Of a stretch of DNA of 64,000 bases, positions 8,566-19,100 are shown piece after piece. Positions within the stretch are counted from its first letter, which is position 1. Each line of letters opens with the position of its first letter. The translations under genes and the position numbers were made by a program. The stretch is from the NCBI GenBank assembly GCA_002869385.1, contig PKTB01000005.1:186001-250000 (forward strand), in the 5' to 3' direction. The DNA comes from Marinilabiliales bacterium. GTDB lineage: Bacteria > Bacteroidota > Bacteroidia > Bacteroidales > ML635J-15. The notes beneath the pieces were generated by a model that did no database searches, was not told the origin of the DNA, and saw nothing but the letters and a program-made list of their open reading frames with translations.

Positions 8566-11480
8566 AATAATAAGTATGGTTTACTTCTGTAATTCAACAA
8601 ATTTAATTTGTCCAAAGATAATGTAAATCTTACTTTTTGCAGATAATTATCAGTATAAATATCATTTGATGTTTCCCAAACCTTCGCAGTTCCAGTTATT
8701 GGAAAATAAACACAAAGGAAATCTTTTAGTATTTTCAACTTAAGTCCGGTTTCGTAAAAAACTTCCGGGTTATCAATGCTTAATGAAGGGACAAGTCCAA
8801 GATTAAAATAAACATCAAGCACTCCTAATGGAGTCCCACTATCGACATTTATTGCAATTAACCAATTATCAGTTTGTCAGTAAGGCGAATACAAAGTAAA
8901 ACCGCCATCATTTCTAATAAACTGGTGAGCCCATATATTTTGAGGTGAAGTTCTGATATCTTCATTACGACCTAAAAATAAATGATCATAAAAATAATCC
9001 TGACTACCAGTATTTCCGTACAATCTAAAGTTATAATTCCCATAATACTCATCCGAACTATACAAGAACTTACCTGCAAAAATCCGAATGCTTAATCCGA
9101 TACGTTTATTATAACTAATAAATTGCTTGTATTCTGCTGACATTTTCGTAAAACCTATTCCATTTTGAATGTCAAGATCTATTGACCATGGGTTTATCGG
9201 ATTGTAATCAGCATATCTATATTTTATCTGTTGATAGTTTTTAAGAGTGTCGAAATAATAATCCGAAGCAGAAATGTTCCTTACTAATAATTCAGATTCA
9301 AGGTTCTTATGAACATCTGTCTGAAATTTTATTTTAAGCCCTGACGATACTTTATAAAAATAACTTCCAGTTTCATCATCTAATCCAAATTTTCTTCCTG
9401 AAACAAAAGGTTCGATTTCTCTTAATGTTTTTCCAGCTGGATGTATGAAAACAGAAAAATTAGCGTAACCGTTTAGCATATTAGTTTTTGTACCCCAAAC
9501 AGGTAATAACTGAAATTCGAATTTCTTTTTTGGTAATGGACTTGTATAAAACATAATACCCGGACTCCAGCCATCAGTGCTATTATAAGTAACTATTGGA
9601 GCAATAGGAATTTGGAAGTACTTCGGATTATCAACAATATTAAACAAGCTGAGTTTAACAGGTCTTCTGCATTTCAGAAATCCTTTTCTAAAATAATTAT
9701 TTCGTCTGTTTAAATCAAGTGTCCTAAAATCTGGATCTATTGAAAACTCTTTTTCATTATTAATTGCATAGCTCCTACTCCCTTCAAATCCGTCAACAAT
9801 AACTGAAGAATCTCCAATATTTAAAAACAATGGAGATAAGCTCTCACCCTTATTCTTTACAATCAGGCTATCTTTTTTGATACCACAAATTTTATAATCC
9901 GGATAATTGTTTTCTAAAATAAAATCATCGAAAAACCAGCTAATATCTTGCACCCCGTGCAAATTAAAACTTCTTAAATCTTCAGGGTAAATATGTGTAT
10001 GATGATAAATATTATAAAACGAATTCATGTTTTTTCTGAAAAGCTCTTCTCCCAAGTATTTCTCAAGCGAATATATAGCTACAACAGGCTTGTAGTAGGA
10101 TAAAATAAAGTAGTTTAACGGACTCATCTCTTCAGAATTTAATCCGGCTGGTTGATCTATGTTTTCAGATATAAAATATGACCAAGCCAATTCTTTTGAA
10201 AAGCGTCCGGATATTTCATTTAAACCATGAATGTTTACATCCTTTCCTATCAATTCTGATATCATGCCAAGGTTCGGGTAGTACCTGTCAAAATATTTAG
10301 ATTCATAGAAAGATGTAAATCCCTCGTCGATCCATGAGTTGTTTCTCTCATTACTGGCAAGCATTCCGTAAAACCAATTATGAATAACCTCATGAGCAAT
10401 TACTCTTTCAAGAGAGTATTTATCAATTGCTGTAACAACAGTTATTGTTGGATATTCCATCCCGCCACCTGCACCTAAAGGAGCATCCACAGCTGAGCAA
10501 TTATTATAAGGATATGAGCCAACTTCATAAGACATCATATTAACTGTTTGTCCAATATACTTTGTTGCATCATCCCATAGGTCTGCATTCTCCTTATTAT
10601 AAAAAGCCCAACATCTTACATATTTATCCTGAGAACTTATAAAAAAAGGCTCCATCTCAACTACAAAGTCAGGCGATGTAAACCAAGCAAAATCATGAAC
10701 ATTTGTACAAACATAATTCACAGTTTTCATTTTTGTAGAATCACCATATGCTCTAATATTCTCCTTATATTTTGATGATTTACAAAGCTCCGCATAATCC
10801 TCCAATCTATGCAGCTCTTTCCTACTGGTCAAATCACCAGATGCAGCAACAATATAATTATCAGGTAAGCTAATGCTAACTTCAAAGTCTCCAAATTCAG
10901 AATAGAATTCGCCCATATCTAAATATGACATCGGATGCCATCCGTATTGATCATATACAGCAGGTTTAGGATACCATTGTGTTAGACAAAAATCATTATT
11001 CCTCCATCCCATCCTGCTTGTCAAAACTGGGATACTTACGGAGAAATCCATAGAGATGATTATTGTATCTCCAGGAAATAAATCTTCAGGAAGAGGTAAT
11101 AGCTTTATGTCATCAATTCCGGAAAATGCTTCTTTTAATTCTGACTCAACACTATTTACTTGAATATTGACACATTCAATACTCACTTTATACTCACTTT
11201 TCGAAAAATAAAAATTAGCATTTTGAAGCAAAATTTGTTGTTTTGCATATGAAGTTTCTGTGTCCTTATAGGCATTAGGCCATAAATGGTAATAAATAAA
11301 ACTTAATGTGTCGGGAGAATTATTGATATATGTTGTTTTAATTGAGCCTAATAACTTTTTCTGATTTGTGTCCAGCTCAACATTTATTTTATGATTTACT
11401 TTTTGCTGAAAAACAGATTGGGCTGAAGCACAAAAACTCAAGCTTATAAATAGCAAACTTAAAAAGTTCAATCTTATCAT
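8562..11480 (-). pseudogene. Secreted M1-family metallopeptidase, broken near its C-terminus by an in-frame TGA
   Basis: The full frame is 972 residues with one stop (TGA 8879-8877). It has a signal peptide (MIRLNFLSLLFISLSFCASA), an N-terminal beta domain, and the gluzincin site HEVIHNW (about residue 363) with the downstream Glu in SWIDEGFTSFYE, so zinc binding and catalysis are preserved. An adjacent GGGMEYP matches the M1 GxMEN-type exopeptidase motif. The C-terminal half resembles a beta-barrel-like region seen in Bacteroidota M1 proteins. The stop falls in SPY-stop-QTDNWLIAINVD, where a glycine fits (GGA to TGA), and 105 well-preserved residues follow. It lies between a thioredoxin-fold lipoprotein gene (11-base gap) and lpxH. 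It is a nonsense mutant or a sequence error. Confidence 0.82.
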
Positions 11481-11491
11481 TCGTTCTAGAT

Positions 11492-12673
11492 TTAATCTTC
11501 TATTTTATCTTTTAAAATAAAAACATCATCTGTTAGTAAGTCAATAACAGATTCCTCATTAACCAATACATAGGCCGGGAGACTTCTAACTCCGTAAATC
11601 TTCACAACAGAACTTTCCCATGATTTAAAATCACAAATGTTCTGAAATTCTCCAATTTCACTCGATTTAATAGCAGCTTCCCATTTCTCTCTGTTAGTAT
11701 CAAGAGCTATTGCAATAACATTTATATCTTCCCGAGCTGCTAAGTCCTTAATGTATTTTAAATTATCAACGGAAGTTTTATTCCAGGATGACCAAAATAC
11801 GATAATCGTTTTAGTTCCAAGATACGCACTTAAACTTACTTTCTTTCCTTCAGTATTCTGAAGACTAAAATCAGGCGCTTCTGCACCAATAGAAACATCC
11901 ACATAATCGCGATTAAGTTGCTGTTGTCTTAGCTCTTCCTTACTTATAACAGATTCGAGTAGAGCAATGTGTGGAAGTTCAGGATTATTTTCTTTCAGAC
12001 TGTTTAAAACAAATTTAAAGGTTTCCAGATCATTCTCTATCATTAAAATTGGTGATGTTCCTATATACTGATATAAGGCCATATAAATAACCGGTGATTT
12101 AGCATTTTCATTTATAAAATCCTTAAGATATTGTTTGTCTGACTCGTAAAGTTGTCTTGCAATTTCATTAGATGCTTCGTAAAGCGAATCTATATTACAA
12201 TTTGGATCAGATGATGATTCAATAATCTTGTCTTTCATAATATTTAAATGATCTGAACTTTCTATAAGTCTTAAATTCATCTGCCTTAACAACTCACTAT
12301 CCTTACTTCCCGAGAGAGTATATGTTTTTACCAGACCCGGATAATTTCCATTTACTGAGATTACATCTCCTTTGCGAGCAAAAATAAAAACTCCATTATT
12401 ATGGTCGACTTTTAATCTTAGAAAGCCTCCGGGCAAAGAGTCCAGTTCAATTTTAAAATTACCATCAGCATCTGTTTTCACTGTCTTTATAGTGTCAACA
12501 CGATTGGGCATAAGAGATTCAAGCACAAGTGTCCTTTCCGAACAACCATCTATTTTACCTTCAATTACAAGATTTACATCTGAACTATTATTACACGATT
12601 CGGTTAATAACAAGACAATTAAAAGAGGTAATACAAGTAAACTTTTTAAGAGTATGCTGTTTTTAAATTTCAT
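11492..12673 (-). CDS. Lipoprotein with DUF4369-like and thioredoxin-like domains, no CxxC
   Basis: 393 residues. A lipoprotein signal (LLLTESCNN) is followed by a DUF4369-type beta domain (LVIEGKIDGCSERTLVLESL, DTIKTVKTDADGNF) and a helical linker, then a C-terminal AhpC/TlpA thioredoxin fold from about residue 265 (GAEAPDFSLQNTEGKKVSLS). At the usual WCxxC site the sequence is VFWSSWNKTSVDN, so both redox cysteines are absent. The cis-proline region is present (YGVRSLPAYVLVNEE). The protein probably acts as a binding scaffold on the outer or inner membrane rather than as an oxidoreductase; this is inference. It precedes the M1 peptidase on the same strand and diverges from ribF. Confidence 0.8.
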   Translation of the reverse strand: MKFKNSILLKSLLVLPLLIVLLLTESCNNSSDVNLVIEGKIDGCSERTLVLESLMPNRVDTIKTVKTDADGNFKIELDSLPGGFLRLKVDHNNGVFIFARKGDVISVNGNYPGLVKTYTLSGSKDSELLRQMNLRLIESSDHLNIMKDKIIESSSDPNCNIDSLYEASNEIARQLYESDKQYLKDFINENAKSPVIYMALYQYIGTSPILMIENDLETFKFVLNSLKENNPELPHIALLESVISKEELRQQQLNRDYVDVSIGAEAPDFSLQNTEGKKVSLSAYLGTKTIIVFWSSWNKTSVDNLKYIKDLAAREDINVIAIALDTNREKWEAAIKSSEIGEFQNICDFKSWESSVVKIYGVRSLPAYVLVNEESVIDLLTDDVFILKDKIED

Positions 12674-12677
12674 TTTT

Positions 12678-12685
12678 TAATTTTG
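12678..12685 (+). promoter_or_regulatory. -7 box of ribF (TAATTTTG)
   Basis: TAATTTTG followed by CA matches TAnnTTTG. It lies 14 bases before the TTG at 12700, and the palindrome TTTTGCAAAA at 12681-12690 could serve both divergent genes. Confidence 0.55.
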
Positions 12686-12699
12686 CAAAAATTTTTGAT

Positions 12700-13593
12700 T
12701 TGAAAATATATACAAATATAAACTAAAATATTCCAAAGAATTGTGTTGCAAGCATTGGTTTTTTTGATGGGGTGCACAAAGGACATAAATACATTTTAGA
12801 TCAATTACAAGCAAAAGCTCAAGAAAGAGGTGTCGAAGAATTACTTATAAGCCTTTGGCCTCACCCCTCTGTATTATTTAACAGGCCAATACAATTATTA
12901 TCAACCTATCAAGAAAAAATCGATTTATTTCAAACTCTCGGACTCCAAAACTTAATCTTTCTGGAATTTAATCATGAAACTGCAAACATGAGCAGAAATG
13001 AGTTTACACAAAAAATTTTAATTGACAGATTAGGAGTTTCCGAACTCGTAATGGGATATAACAACTCTTTTGGAAATAAAGGTGTTGAACAAAATCAAGA
13101 AATTGGAATTCCTGTTAAAAAATTAGATAAAATAACGATTAATAATAAAGATGTAAATTCATCTATACTTAGAAACCTGATTAAGGAAGGTAATGTTTCT
13201 GAAGCTGAAAAACTTCTTGGTTATTATTATCAATTAAGAGGAAAAATCGTAAGTGGCTATCAGATAGGACGTAAAATTGGTTTCCCAACTGGTAATATTT
13301 CTGAAATTGACAAGATGAAACTCGTCCCATCAAACGGGGTCTACATTTGTGAAGTTGAGCTTGATAGTATTTGGCATCCGGCAATGTTAAATATTGGAAC
13401 AAGACCAAGTTTTAACGGATCAGAAAGAAGTATTGAATTTCACATTCCTGATTTTGAGGCAGACCTTTATGATAAAGAAATAAAAATACGTTTTAGAAAA
13501 AGATTACGTGACGAAAAGAAATTCGATAATATAGATAATCTAATAGCACAATTAAACAAAGACAGAGAGCAAACAATCAAGTTCTTTGAATAA
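12700..13593 (+). pseudogene. ribF: Bifunctional riboflavin kinase/FAD synthetase with an in-frame TAA at codon 9
   Basis: RibF makes FMN and then FAD. The adenylyltransferase motif GFFDGVHKGH (from 12757), the YNNSFGNKG segment and the riboflavin-kinase motif GRKIGFPTGNI followed by NGVYICEV are intact. The GTG at 12772 would start inside GFFDGV and destroy the nucleotide-binding motif, so it cannot be the true start. Reading upstream in frame gives (TTG) KIYTNIN-stop-NIPKNCVASIG, the usual RibF N-terminus, with TAA at 12724-12726 and TTG at 12700 as the initiator. Total 297 codons, normal for RibF. An E codon (GAA) changed to TAA would explain the stop. Confidence 0.85.
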
Positions 13594-13594
13594 T

Positions 13595-13625
13595 TTTGTC
13601 AATTCGCTAAAACTGACTATTTTTG
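13595..13625 (+). promoter_or_regulatory. Promoter of ahcY
   Basis: TTTG at 13595-13598, 19 bases, then TATTTTTG at 13618-13625 followed by CA. It matches the -33/-7 consensus and lies in the 65-base gap after ribF. Confidence 0.85.
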
Positions 13626-13658
13626 CATGAAATTTAATAACAATTAAATAATATATAA

Positions 13659-15074
13659 ATGGAAGAATTAATTAGCAATTTACCTTATAAAGTAAAAGAT
13701 ATAGATCTTGCAGAATGGGGTCGCAAAGAAATTGAAATTGCAGAAAAAGAAATGCCGGGTTTAATGAGTATTCGTAAAAAATATTCAGCTGAAAAACCAC
13801 TTAAAGGCGCAAGGATCACAGGTTCATTACATATGACAATTCAAACAGCTGTTCTTATTGAAACACTAGTTGAGCTAGGTGCTGATGTAAGATGGGCAAG
13901 TTGTAATATTTATTCTACACAAGATCACGCCGCTGCTGCGATTGCTGCTACAGGAAATCCTGTTTTTGCATGGAAAGGTGAAACTCTTGAAGAATATTGG
14001 TGGTGTACATTACAAGCACTTTCTTTCCCTAATGGCGAAGGTCCAAACCTTATTGTTGATGATGGTGGAGATGCTACTCTATTGGTACACAAAGGTTTCG
14101 CAGCTGAAGATGACGCAAGTATTCTTAATACTGAACCAACAAGTAATGAGGAAAAAGTTGTAACACAAATTATTAAAGATGTTCTTGGTGTTGACAACCA
14201 GAAATGGCACAGAACAATTGCAGAACTTAAAGGTGTTTCTGAAGAAACAACTACTGGTGTTCACAGACTATATCAAATGATGGAAAAAGGTGAATTACTT
14301 ATTCCTGCAATTAATGTTAACGATTCTGTAACAAAGTCAAAATTTGATAACCTTTATGGATGTAGTGAGTCATTGGCAGATGGTATTAAAAGAGCTACAG
14401 ATGTAATGATAGCAGGTAAAGTTGTAGTTGTTCTTGGTTATGGTGATGTTGTAAAAGGTTCTGCTAAATCAATGAGAGGTTATGGCGCAAGAATTATCGT
14501 TACTGAAATCGATCCGATTTGTGCTCTTCAAGCCTCAATGGAAGGTTTCGAAGTTGCCAGAATAGAAGACACTCTTGACGAAGGAAATATTTTTGTTACA
14601 ACTACAGGTAATAAAAACGTTATCACTCTAGAGCATATGCGTAAAATGAAAGACCAGGCAATCGTTTGTAATATTGGACACTTTGATAACGAAATCGAAG
14701 TTGATGCAATGAACGAAGCAAAAGATATTGAAATGATCAACATCAAACCACAAGTTGATAAATATGTTTTTCCTGATGGAAAAGCTATTTTCTTACTTGC
14801 ACAAGGTCGATTAGTAAACTTAGGTTGTGCGACAGGCCACCCATCATTTGTAATGAGTAATTCATTCTCAAATCAAACTTTAGCTCAATTAGATTTATGG
14901 GCAAACAATTATGATGTTGATGTTTACAGATTACCTAAAAAACTTGACGAAGAAGTTGCTAGATTGCACCTCGAACAAATTGGTGTAAGATTAACAAAAC
15001 TATCAAAGGAACAAGCAGATTATATCGGCGTTCCGGTTGATGGTCCTTACAAACCTGAACATTACAGATATTAA
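13659..15074 (+). CDS. ahcY: Adenosylhomocysteinase
   Basis: 471 residues, the normal length for bacterial enzymes carrying the 40-residue insert. It converts S-adenosylhomocysteine to adenosine and homocysteine using bound NAD. Visible motifs: [16 protein letters not shown] and [15 protein letters not shown] in the substrate domain, [16 protein letters not shown] with the catalytic Lys/Asp, the NAD motif [12 protein letters not shown], and the C-terminal Lys-Pro-x-x-Tyr-Arg-Tyr end (PYKPEHYRY). It has its own promoter and terminator, so it is a single-gene unit. No SAH riboswitch is possible in the short leader. Confidence 0.98.
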   Translation: MEELISNLPYKVKDIDLAEWGRKEIEIAEKEMPGLMSIRKKYSAEKPLKGARITGSLHMTIQTAVLIETLVELGADVRWASCNIYSTQDHAAAAIAATGNPVFAWKGETLEEYWWCTLQALSFPNGEGPNLIVDDGGDATLLVHKGFAAEDDASILNTEPTSNEEKVVTQIIKDVLGVDNQKWHRTIAELKGVSEETTTGVHRLYQMMEKGELLIPAINVNDSVTKSKFDNLYGCSESLADGIKRATDVMIAGKVVVVLGYGDVVKGSAKSMRGYGARIIVTEIDPICALQASMEGFEVARIEDTLDEGNIFVTTTGNKNVITLEHMRKMKDQAIVCNIGHFDNEIEVDAMNEAKDIEMINIKPQVDKYVFPDGKAIFLLAQGRLVNLGCATGHPSFVMSNSFSNQTLAQLDLWANNYDVDVYRLPKKLDEEVARLHLEQIGVRLTKLSKEQADYIGVPVDGPYKPEHYRY

Positions 15075-15093
15075 AAAAAATATCATAATAACA

Positions 15094-15127
15094 AAAAAAC
15101 CGCTCAAATTGGGCGGGTTTTTTTATT
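15094..15127 (+). terminator. Terminator of ahcY
   Basis: AAACCGCTC and GGGCGGGTTT pair with one bulge around AAATT and are followed by a T-rich run. Confidence 0.85.
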
Positions 15128-15134
15128 TTTAGAC

Positions 15135-15174
15135 TTAATTGTAAATAAGCACGGCCGTGCTTATTTACAATTAA
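15135..15174. repeat. Perfect 40-base palindrome, copy 1 (core GCACGGCCGTGC)
   Basis: The left half 15135-15154 is the exact reverse complement of 15155-15174. It sits between the ahcY terminator and the stop of the convergent lipoprotein gene (12 bases away). It shares its core with the palindrome at 50734-50769. There is no T run, so it is not a typical terminator. The strand could extrude as a cruciform or fold as an RNA hairpin of 18 or more pairs. Confidence 0.9.
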
Positions 15175-15185
15175 TAGCTTTACAA

Positions 15186-15623
15186 TCAATTTGCATTATA
15201 TATATACAATGCACTTCCTTCGAGATATGTCATATACTGTAAAACAGGATATTTTGAGGGGCTGTCCACAATTGAACCGTCATAAATTGAGAACTTAGAT
15301 CCACAATTTCTACATACTAAAAACAATCCGGTAGAATCGACGTCCAAAACAGCATTTGCCTCGTATGGATCGTTAGGACAATTTCGTTCGTAAGCTTTAT
15401 ATTCGTCAGTAAACTGACAATAAAGCACTATTCCTTGTGCACCACCAGTTAAATATAAATAGTTGCCATGAGTTTTAATAGATTGATATTGAGGCAAATC
15501 GGGGTAAACTACAAAATTAACATAAACATAAGGGATACGATTTTCGCGATCACATGAAGGAATTATTGTTAAAATTGTCAAACATATTGATATAATTGCT
15601 ATCTTTGTAGTATTGTTTAGCAT
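15186..15623 (-). CDS. Rieske-like lipoprotein lacking the usual histidine ligands
   Basis: 145 residues. The N-terminus is a lipoprotein signal with lipobox IIPSC, so the mature protein is membrane-anchored. The body resembles a Rieske fold: a first ligand loop with NCPND and a second with VCRNCGSKFSIYDG, then the typical PVLQYMTYLEGSALYIYN C-terminal strand. In true Rieske proteins each loop gives one Cys and one His; here the histidines are replaced (Asn in the first loop, Cys in the second). A cluster, another metal, or no metal may be bound. It ends in a genuine TGA. It diverges from the small basic protein with only 17 bases between starts. Confidence 0.75.
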   Translation of the reverse strand: MLNNTTKIAIISICLTILTIIPSCDRENRIPYVYVNFVVYPDLPQYQSIKTHGNYLYLTGGAQGIVLYCQFTDEYKAYERNCPNDPYEANAVLDVDSTGLFLVCRNCGSKFSIYDGSIVDSPSKYPVLQYMTYLEGSALYIYNAN

Positions 15624-15640
15624 AAAACTGTGTTTTTGTA

Positions 15641-15991
15641 ATTACAAAATTAAAGAAAATCTTTCAAATAATAACAGTTGCCTTACTAATTTTATTGCCG
15701 TCCGCATCGTTTTCTCAAGCTAATAGGAGTATCGACAATGAGAAGTATATGAAATCTCAAAGATCCAAACGGATTAAACCAACCCGTGAGGAAAAAGTCG
15801 TAGCGAAAATTGAAAAGAAAACGATAAAAGAAGAAAAGAAGAAAAAACGAAAAGATCGAAGATTACATAAAAGGGCGGTGAGGAAGCATAATAAAAAAAT
15901 CAATGGTGGTGGAAAAGACCTTACAGACGGAAAAAAAACATGGCGTAGAATGAAAAGGTCGAAACGAGAAGCGAAAAAGAACTCACGTTGA
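15641..15991 (+). CDS. Small, very basic exported protein; apparent ATT start
   Basis: Read from ATT at 15641, the frame gives 116 residues: a good signal peptide (KKIFQIITVALLILLPSASF then SQA) and a mature part of about 90 residues dominated by Lys and Arg (EEKKKKRKDRRLHKRAVRKH, WRRMKRSKREAKKNSR). No ATG or GTG precedes the signal peptide in frame; the first ATG (15749) would discard it. ATG-to-ATT at 15641 or an unusual initiator fits. The function is unknown; a secreted polycation could bind lipopolysaccharide, nucleic acid or glycans. It ends in TGA. Confidence 0.6.
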   Translation: MTKLKKIFQIITVALLILLPSASFSQANRSIDNEKYMKSQRSKRIKPTREEKVVAKIEKKTIKEEKKKKRKDRRLHKRAVRKHNKKINGGGKDLTDGKKTWRRMKRSKREAKKNSR

Positions 15992-16077
15992 TTTTTCTGC
16001 ACTTTCCGACATTTATCTAATTTTAAATAGGTTAGGTATATATTTTAAAAAAAAGTTAATTTTTACAAGTAAATCTT

Positions 16078-16108
16078 TTTGTCAATAATTAATTAGGTAG
16101 TATATTTA
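16078..16108 (+). promoter_or_regulatory. Promoter of the TonB receptor gene at 16156
   Basis: TTTG at 16078-16081, 19 bases, then TATATTTA at 16101-16108. The spacing is exact and the -7 box has one mismatch to TAnnTTTG. It gives a leader of about 45 bases. The rest of the 164-base gap after the basic-protein gene is AT-rich and shows nothing else. Confidence 0.7.
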
Positions 16109-16155
16109 CAACTTTCTTAATTGGGTTAAGTTATTGTATAAAGTAAAACTCTATT

Positions 16156-19100
16156 ATGTTACGAAAATTACTAATAATCATTATGGCGCTTGCTAGTATA
16201 AGCGCAGGGTTGTATGCACAGGGGACATTAAGTGGAACCATTTCGGATGCTGCAACTGGAGAGCCAATCCCGTTTGCTAACGTGTCGATTGAAGAAAATG
16301 GAAACATTATTACCGGGGGGATGACTGATTTTGACGGTAAGTATAGTATTAAACCTATACCTGCTGGAAAATACACAGTTTCAGCCTCTTATGTTGGATA
16401 TGCTACTATGAAGTATACCAATGTTCAAATCCCTGCAGGTAGTATTACTTTCCAGAATTTTGAACTGAATACATCAGCTGAGATACTTGCTGAGGTTGAA
16501 ATTAAAGAGTACAAAGTGCCTTTGATTGCCAAGGATAAAACTGCATCCGGAGGTACTGTAACATCAGAAGACATTGCGAAAATGCCTGGTCGTTCTGCTG
16601 CTGCAGTCGCAACCACTGTTGGTGGTGTGTATTCCGAAGACGGTGAAGTTGGAAGTATCAGGGGTGCGCGTTCTGAAGGTACTGTTTACTATGTGGACGG
16701 TGTAAAAGTGCGAGGATCATCATCTGTACCAAAATCTGCAATTGAGCAGGTTCAGGTAATTACAGGTGGTTTGCCTGCACAGTATGGTGACGCAACCGGA
16801 GGTATCATCAGTCTTACAACTAAAGGGCCGACTTCTAAATATTTCGGTGGAGCAGAAGTTGTTACTTCTCAATTCCTTGACCCATATGGTTATAATCTTG
16901 GTGGTTTAATGCTATCAGGACCAATTTGGTATGTTGAGGAAGACGGCACAAACAGAAAAAGAACTGTTGCAGGTTTCTTACTTTCAGTTGAAGGAAGTTA
17001 TGTAAAAGACCCAAGTCCTTCAGCAGTTGGTGAATGGAGAGCTAATGATGATGTAACCCAAGCAATCATTGACAATCCATTACAACTTGTACAAACTGAT
17101 AACGGTGCTATTATTTATCAGAATACTGATTATTTGTTGGATGACTCATTCCAAAACTATACTACCAGAGAGAATGCTGAAAGCAAATCTTTCAATATTG
17201 CCGGTAAGATAGATATCTCACCAATCAGAGACCTTAATCTTACTTTTGGTGGTACTATTGATTATAGAGATCAAAGAGCTTACAGTTATGCTAATCAGCT
17301 CTTTAATTCAAATAATAACGGTTATATAAATTATAACAACTGGAGAGTATATGGTAGATTAACCCAAAAGTTCAGAGACAATTCTGATGAAGAAAAAGAA
17401 GCAATAATTAAAAACCCATATTATACAATCCAGGTTGATTATTCTAAAACTTATCAAAAGTTTTACAATAAAGATTTTGACAACAGTTTTTTCCAATATG
17501 GTCATATTGGTGAATTCACAACTACTCCTGAAAAATTCTATGTATATGGTAATGATACTGCTAGTGGTCTTGACGGATGGATTCAGGAAACATGGTTCTA
17601 TCGTATCGAAGACTTTGAATCAGGAACATTGAACCCTTCATTAGCTAGATATACATAACAATATTTTGAATATTTTGAAGACTACTACTATAAAGATGTT
17701 AACTCTGTAGTATTAAACGGTGGTTTACTAAACGGTATGGGAGCACCTAGTGCTTATGGCATTTGGGCTAGCCCGGGTAATCCTTACTCAAATTACACCA
17801 TGAGTGATGCTACACAGTTTAGAGTTTCTGCTTCAGGTTCTGCAGATATTAAAAATCACGAAATTAGTCTTGGTTTTGAGTTCGAACAAAGAAGCGATTC
17901 TTACTTTGCTGTTGGACCATTTGGATTATGGACACTTGCAAGAAGTTTGACAAACTATCATATTCTTGAAAGAGACCTTTCTAACCCAATAATTTACAGA
18001 GATTATAATGGAATCTTCCTTGATACAATTGATTATCCAAGAATATATGATGCTACATCACAATCTAGATTTGATATTGAACTTAGAAAATCTCTAGGTT
18101 TAGAAGTTGATGGAACAGAATGGATTGATATTGATTCTTATGATCCTGAAACATTTGACTTAAGTTGGTTTAGTCCTGATGAACTATTTAATCAGGGAAG
18201 TAGTTATGTGGCTTATTATGGTTATGATTATAAAGGGGATAAATTAAACTATAAACCTACATTTGATGATTTCTTCAACAAAACAAATGACGAAGGATAT
18301 ATTGAAAGACCTATAGCTCCATTTGAGCCTAACTATATTGCTGGATATATTCAAGATAAGTTTGCATTTAAAGATCTTATATTTAATATAGGTGTACGTG
18401 TTGACAGATATGATGCAAACCAAATGGTTCTAAAAGATCAATACTCATTACACGAAACATACACTGTTGGCGATAATGATGACAGAGGTCTTATTGCTAA
18501 TACTGACCATCCATCAAATATTCCGGACAATGCAGTTGTTTATGTAAACGATCTAGACTCACCAACTGCAATCAATGGTTATCGTGTTGGATCTGTATGG
18601 TATGATGCTACTGTTACTGAAATTGAAAACCCAAGCTTAATTGCCAGTGCTAATGGTATTGCACCATATTTATTAAATCCGGACGAAGAATTAAATACCA
18701 GTGCATTTGAAGATTACAAACCTCAAATTGTTGTTATGCCGCGTATTTCTTTCTCATTCCCAATTTCAGACGAAGCTTTATTCTTTGCGCACTATGATAT
18801 TCTTTCAAAAAGACCTTCATACGCAGCAAGATTAAACCCATTGGATTATTTATTTATTCGTCAAAACAGTGGTGATTTATTAAACAATCCTAATTTAAAA
18901 ACTGAAAAAACTATTGACTATGAATTAGGTTTCCAACAAAAACTTGGAAATACTTCAGCTCTTAAATTATCCGCTTTCTATCGTGAAATGCGTGATATGC
19001 AGCAAGCAATTGCTGTTAACGGAGCTTATCCTATCGATTACTATACTTACGGGAACATTGACTTTGGAACAGTTAAAGGTTTCGGTGTAACTTATGACCT

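Noticed and set aside
12772..12774. GTG as the ribF start
   Set aside because: It falls inside the GFFDGVHKGH nucleotide-binding motif; upstream in-frame codons match the family N-terminus.
15135..15174. Reading the palindrome as the ahcY terminator
   Set aside because: A separate hairpin with a T run at 15094-15127 already serves ahcY, and the palindrome has no T run.
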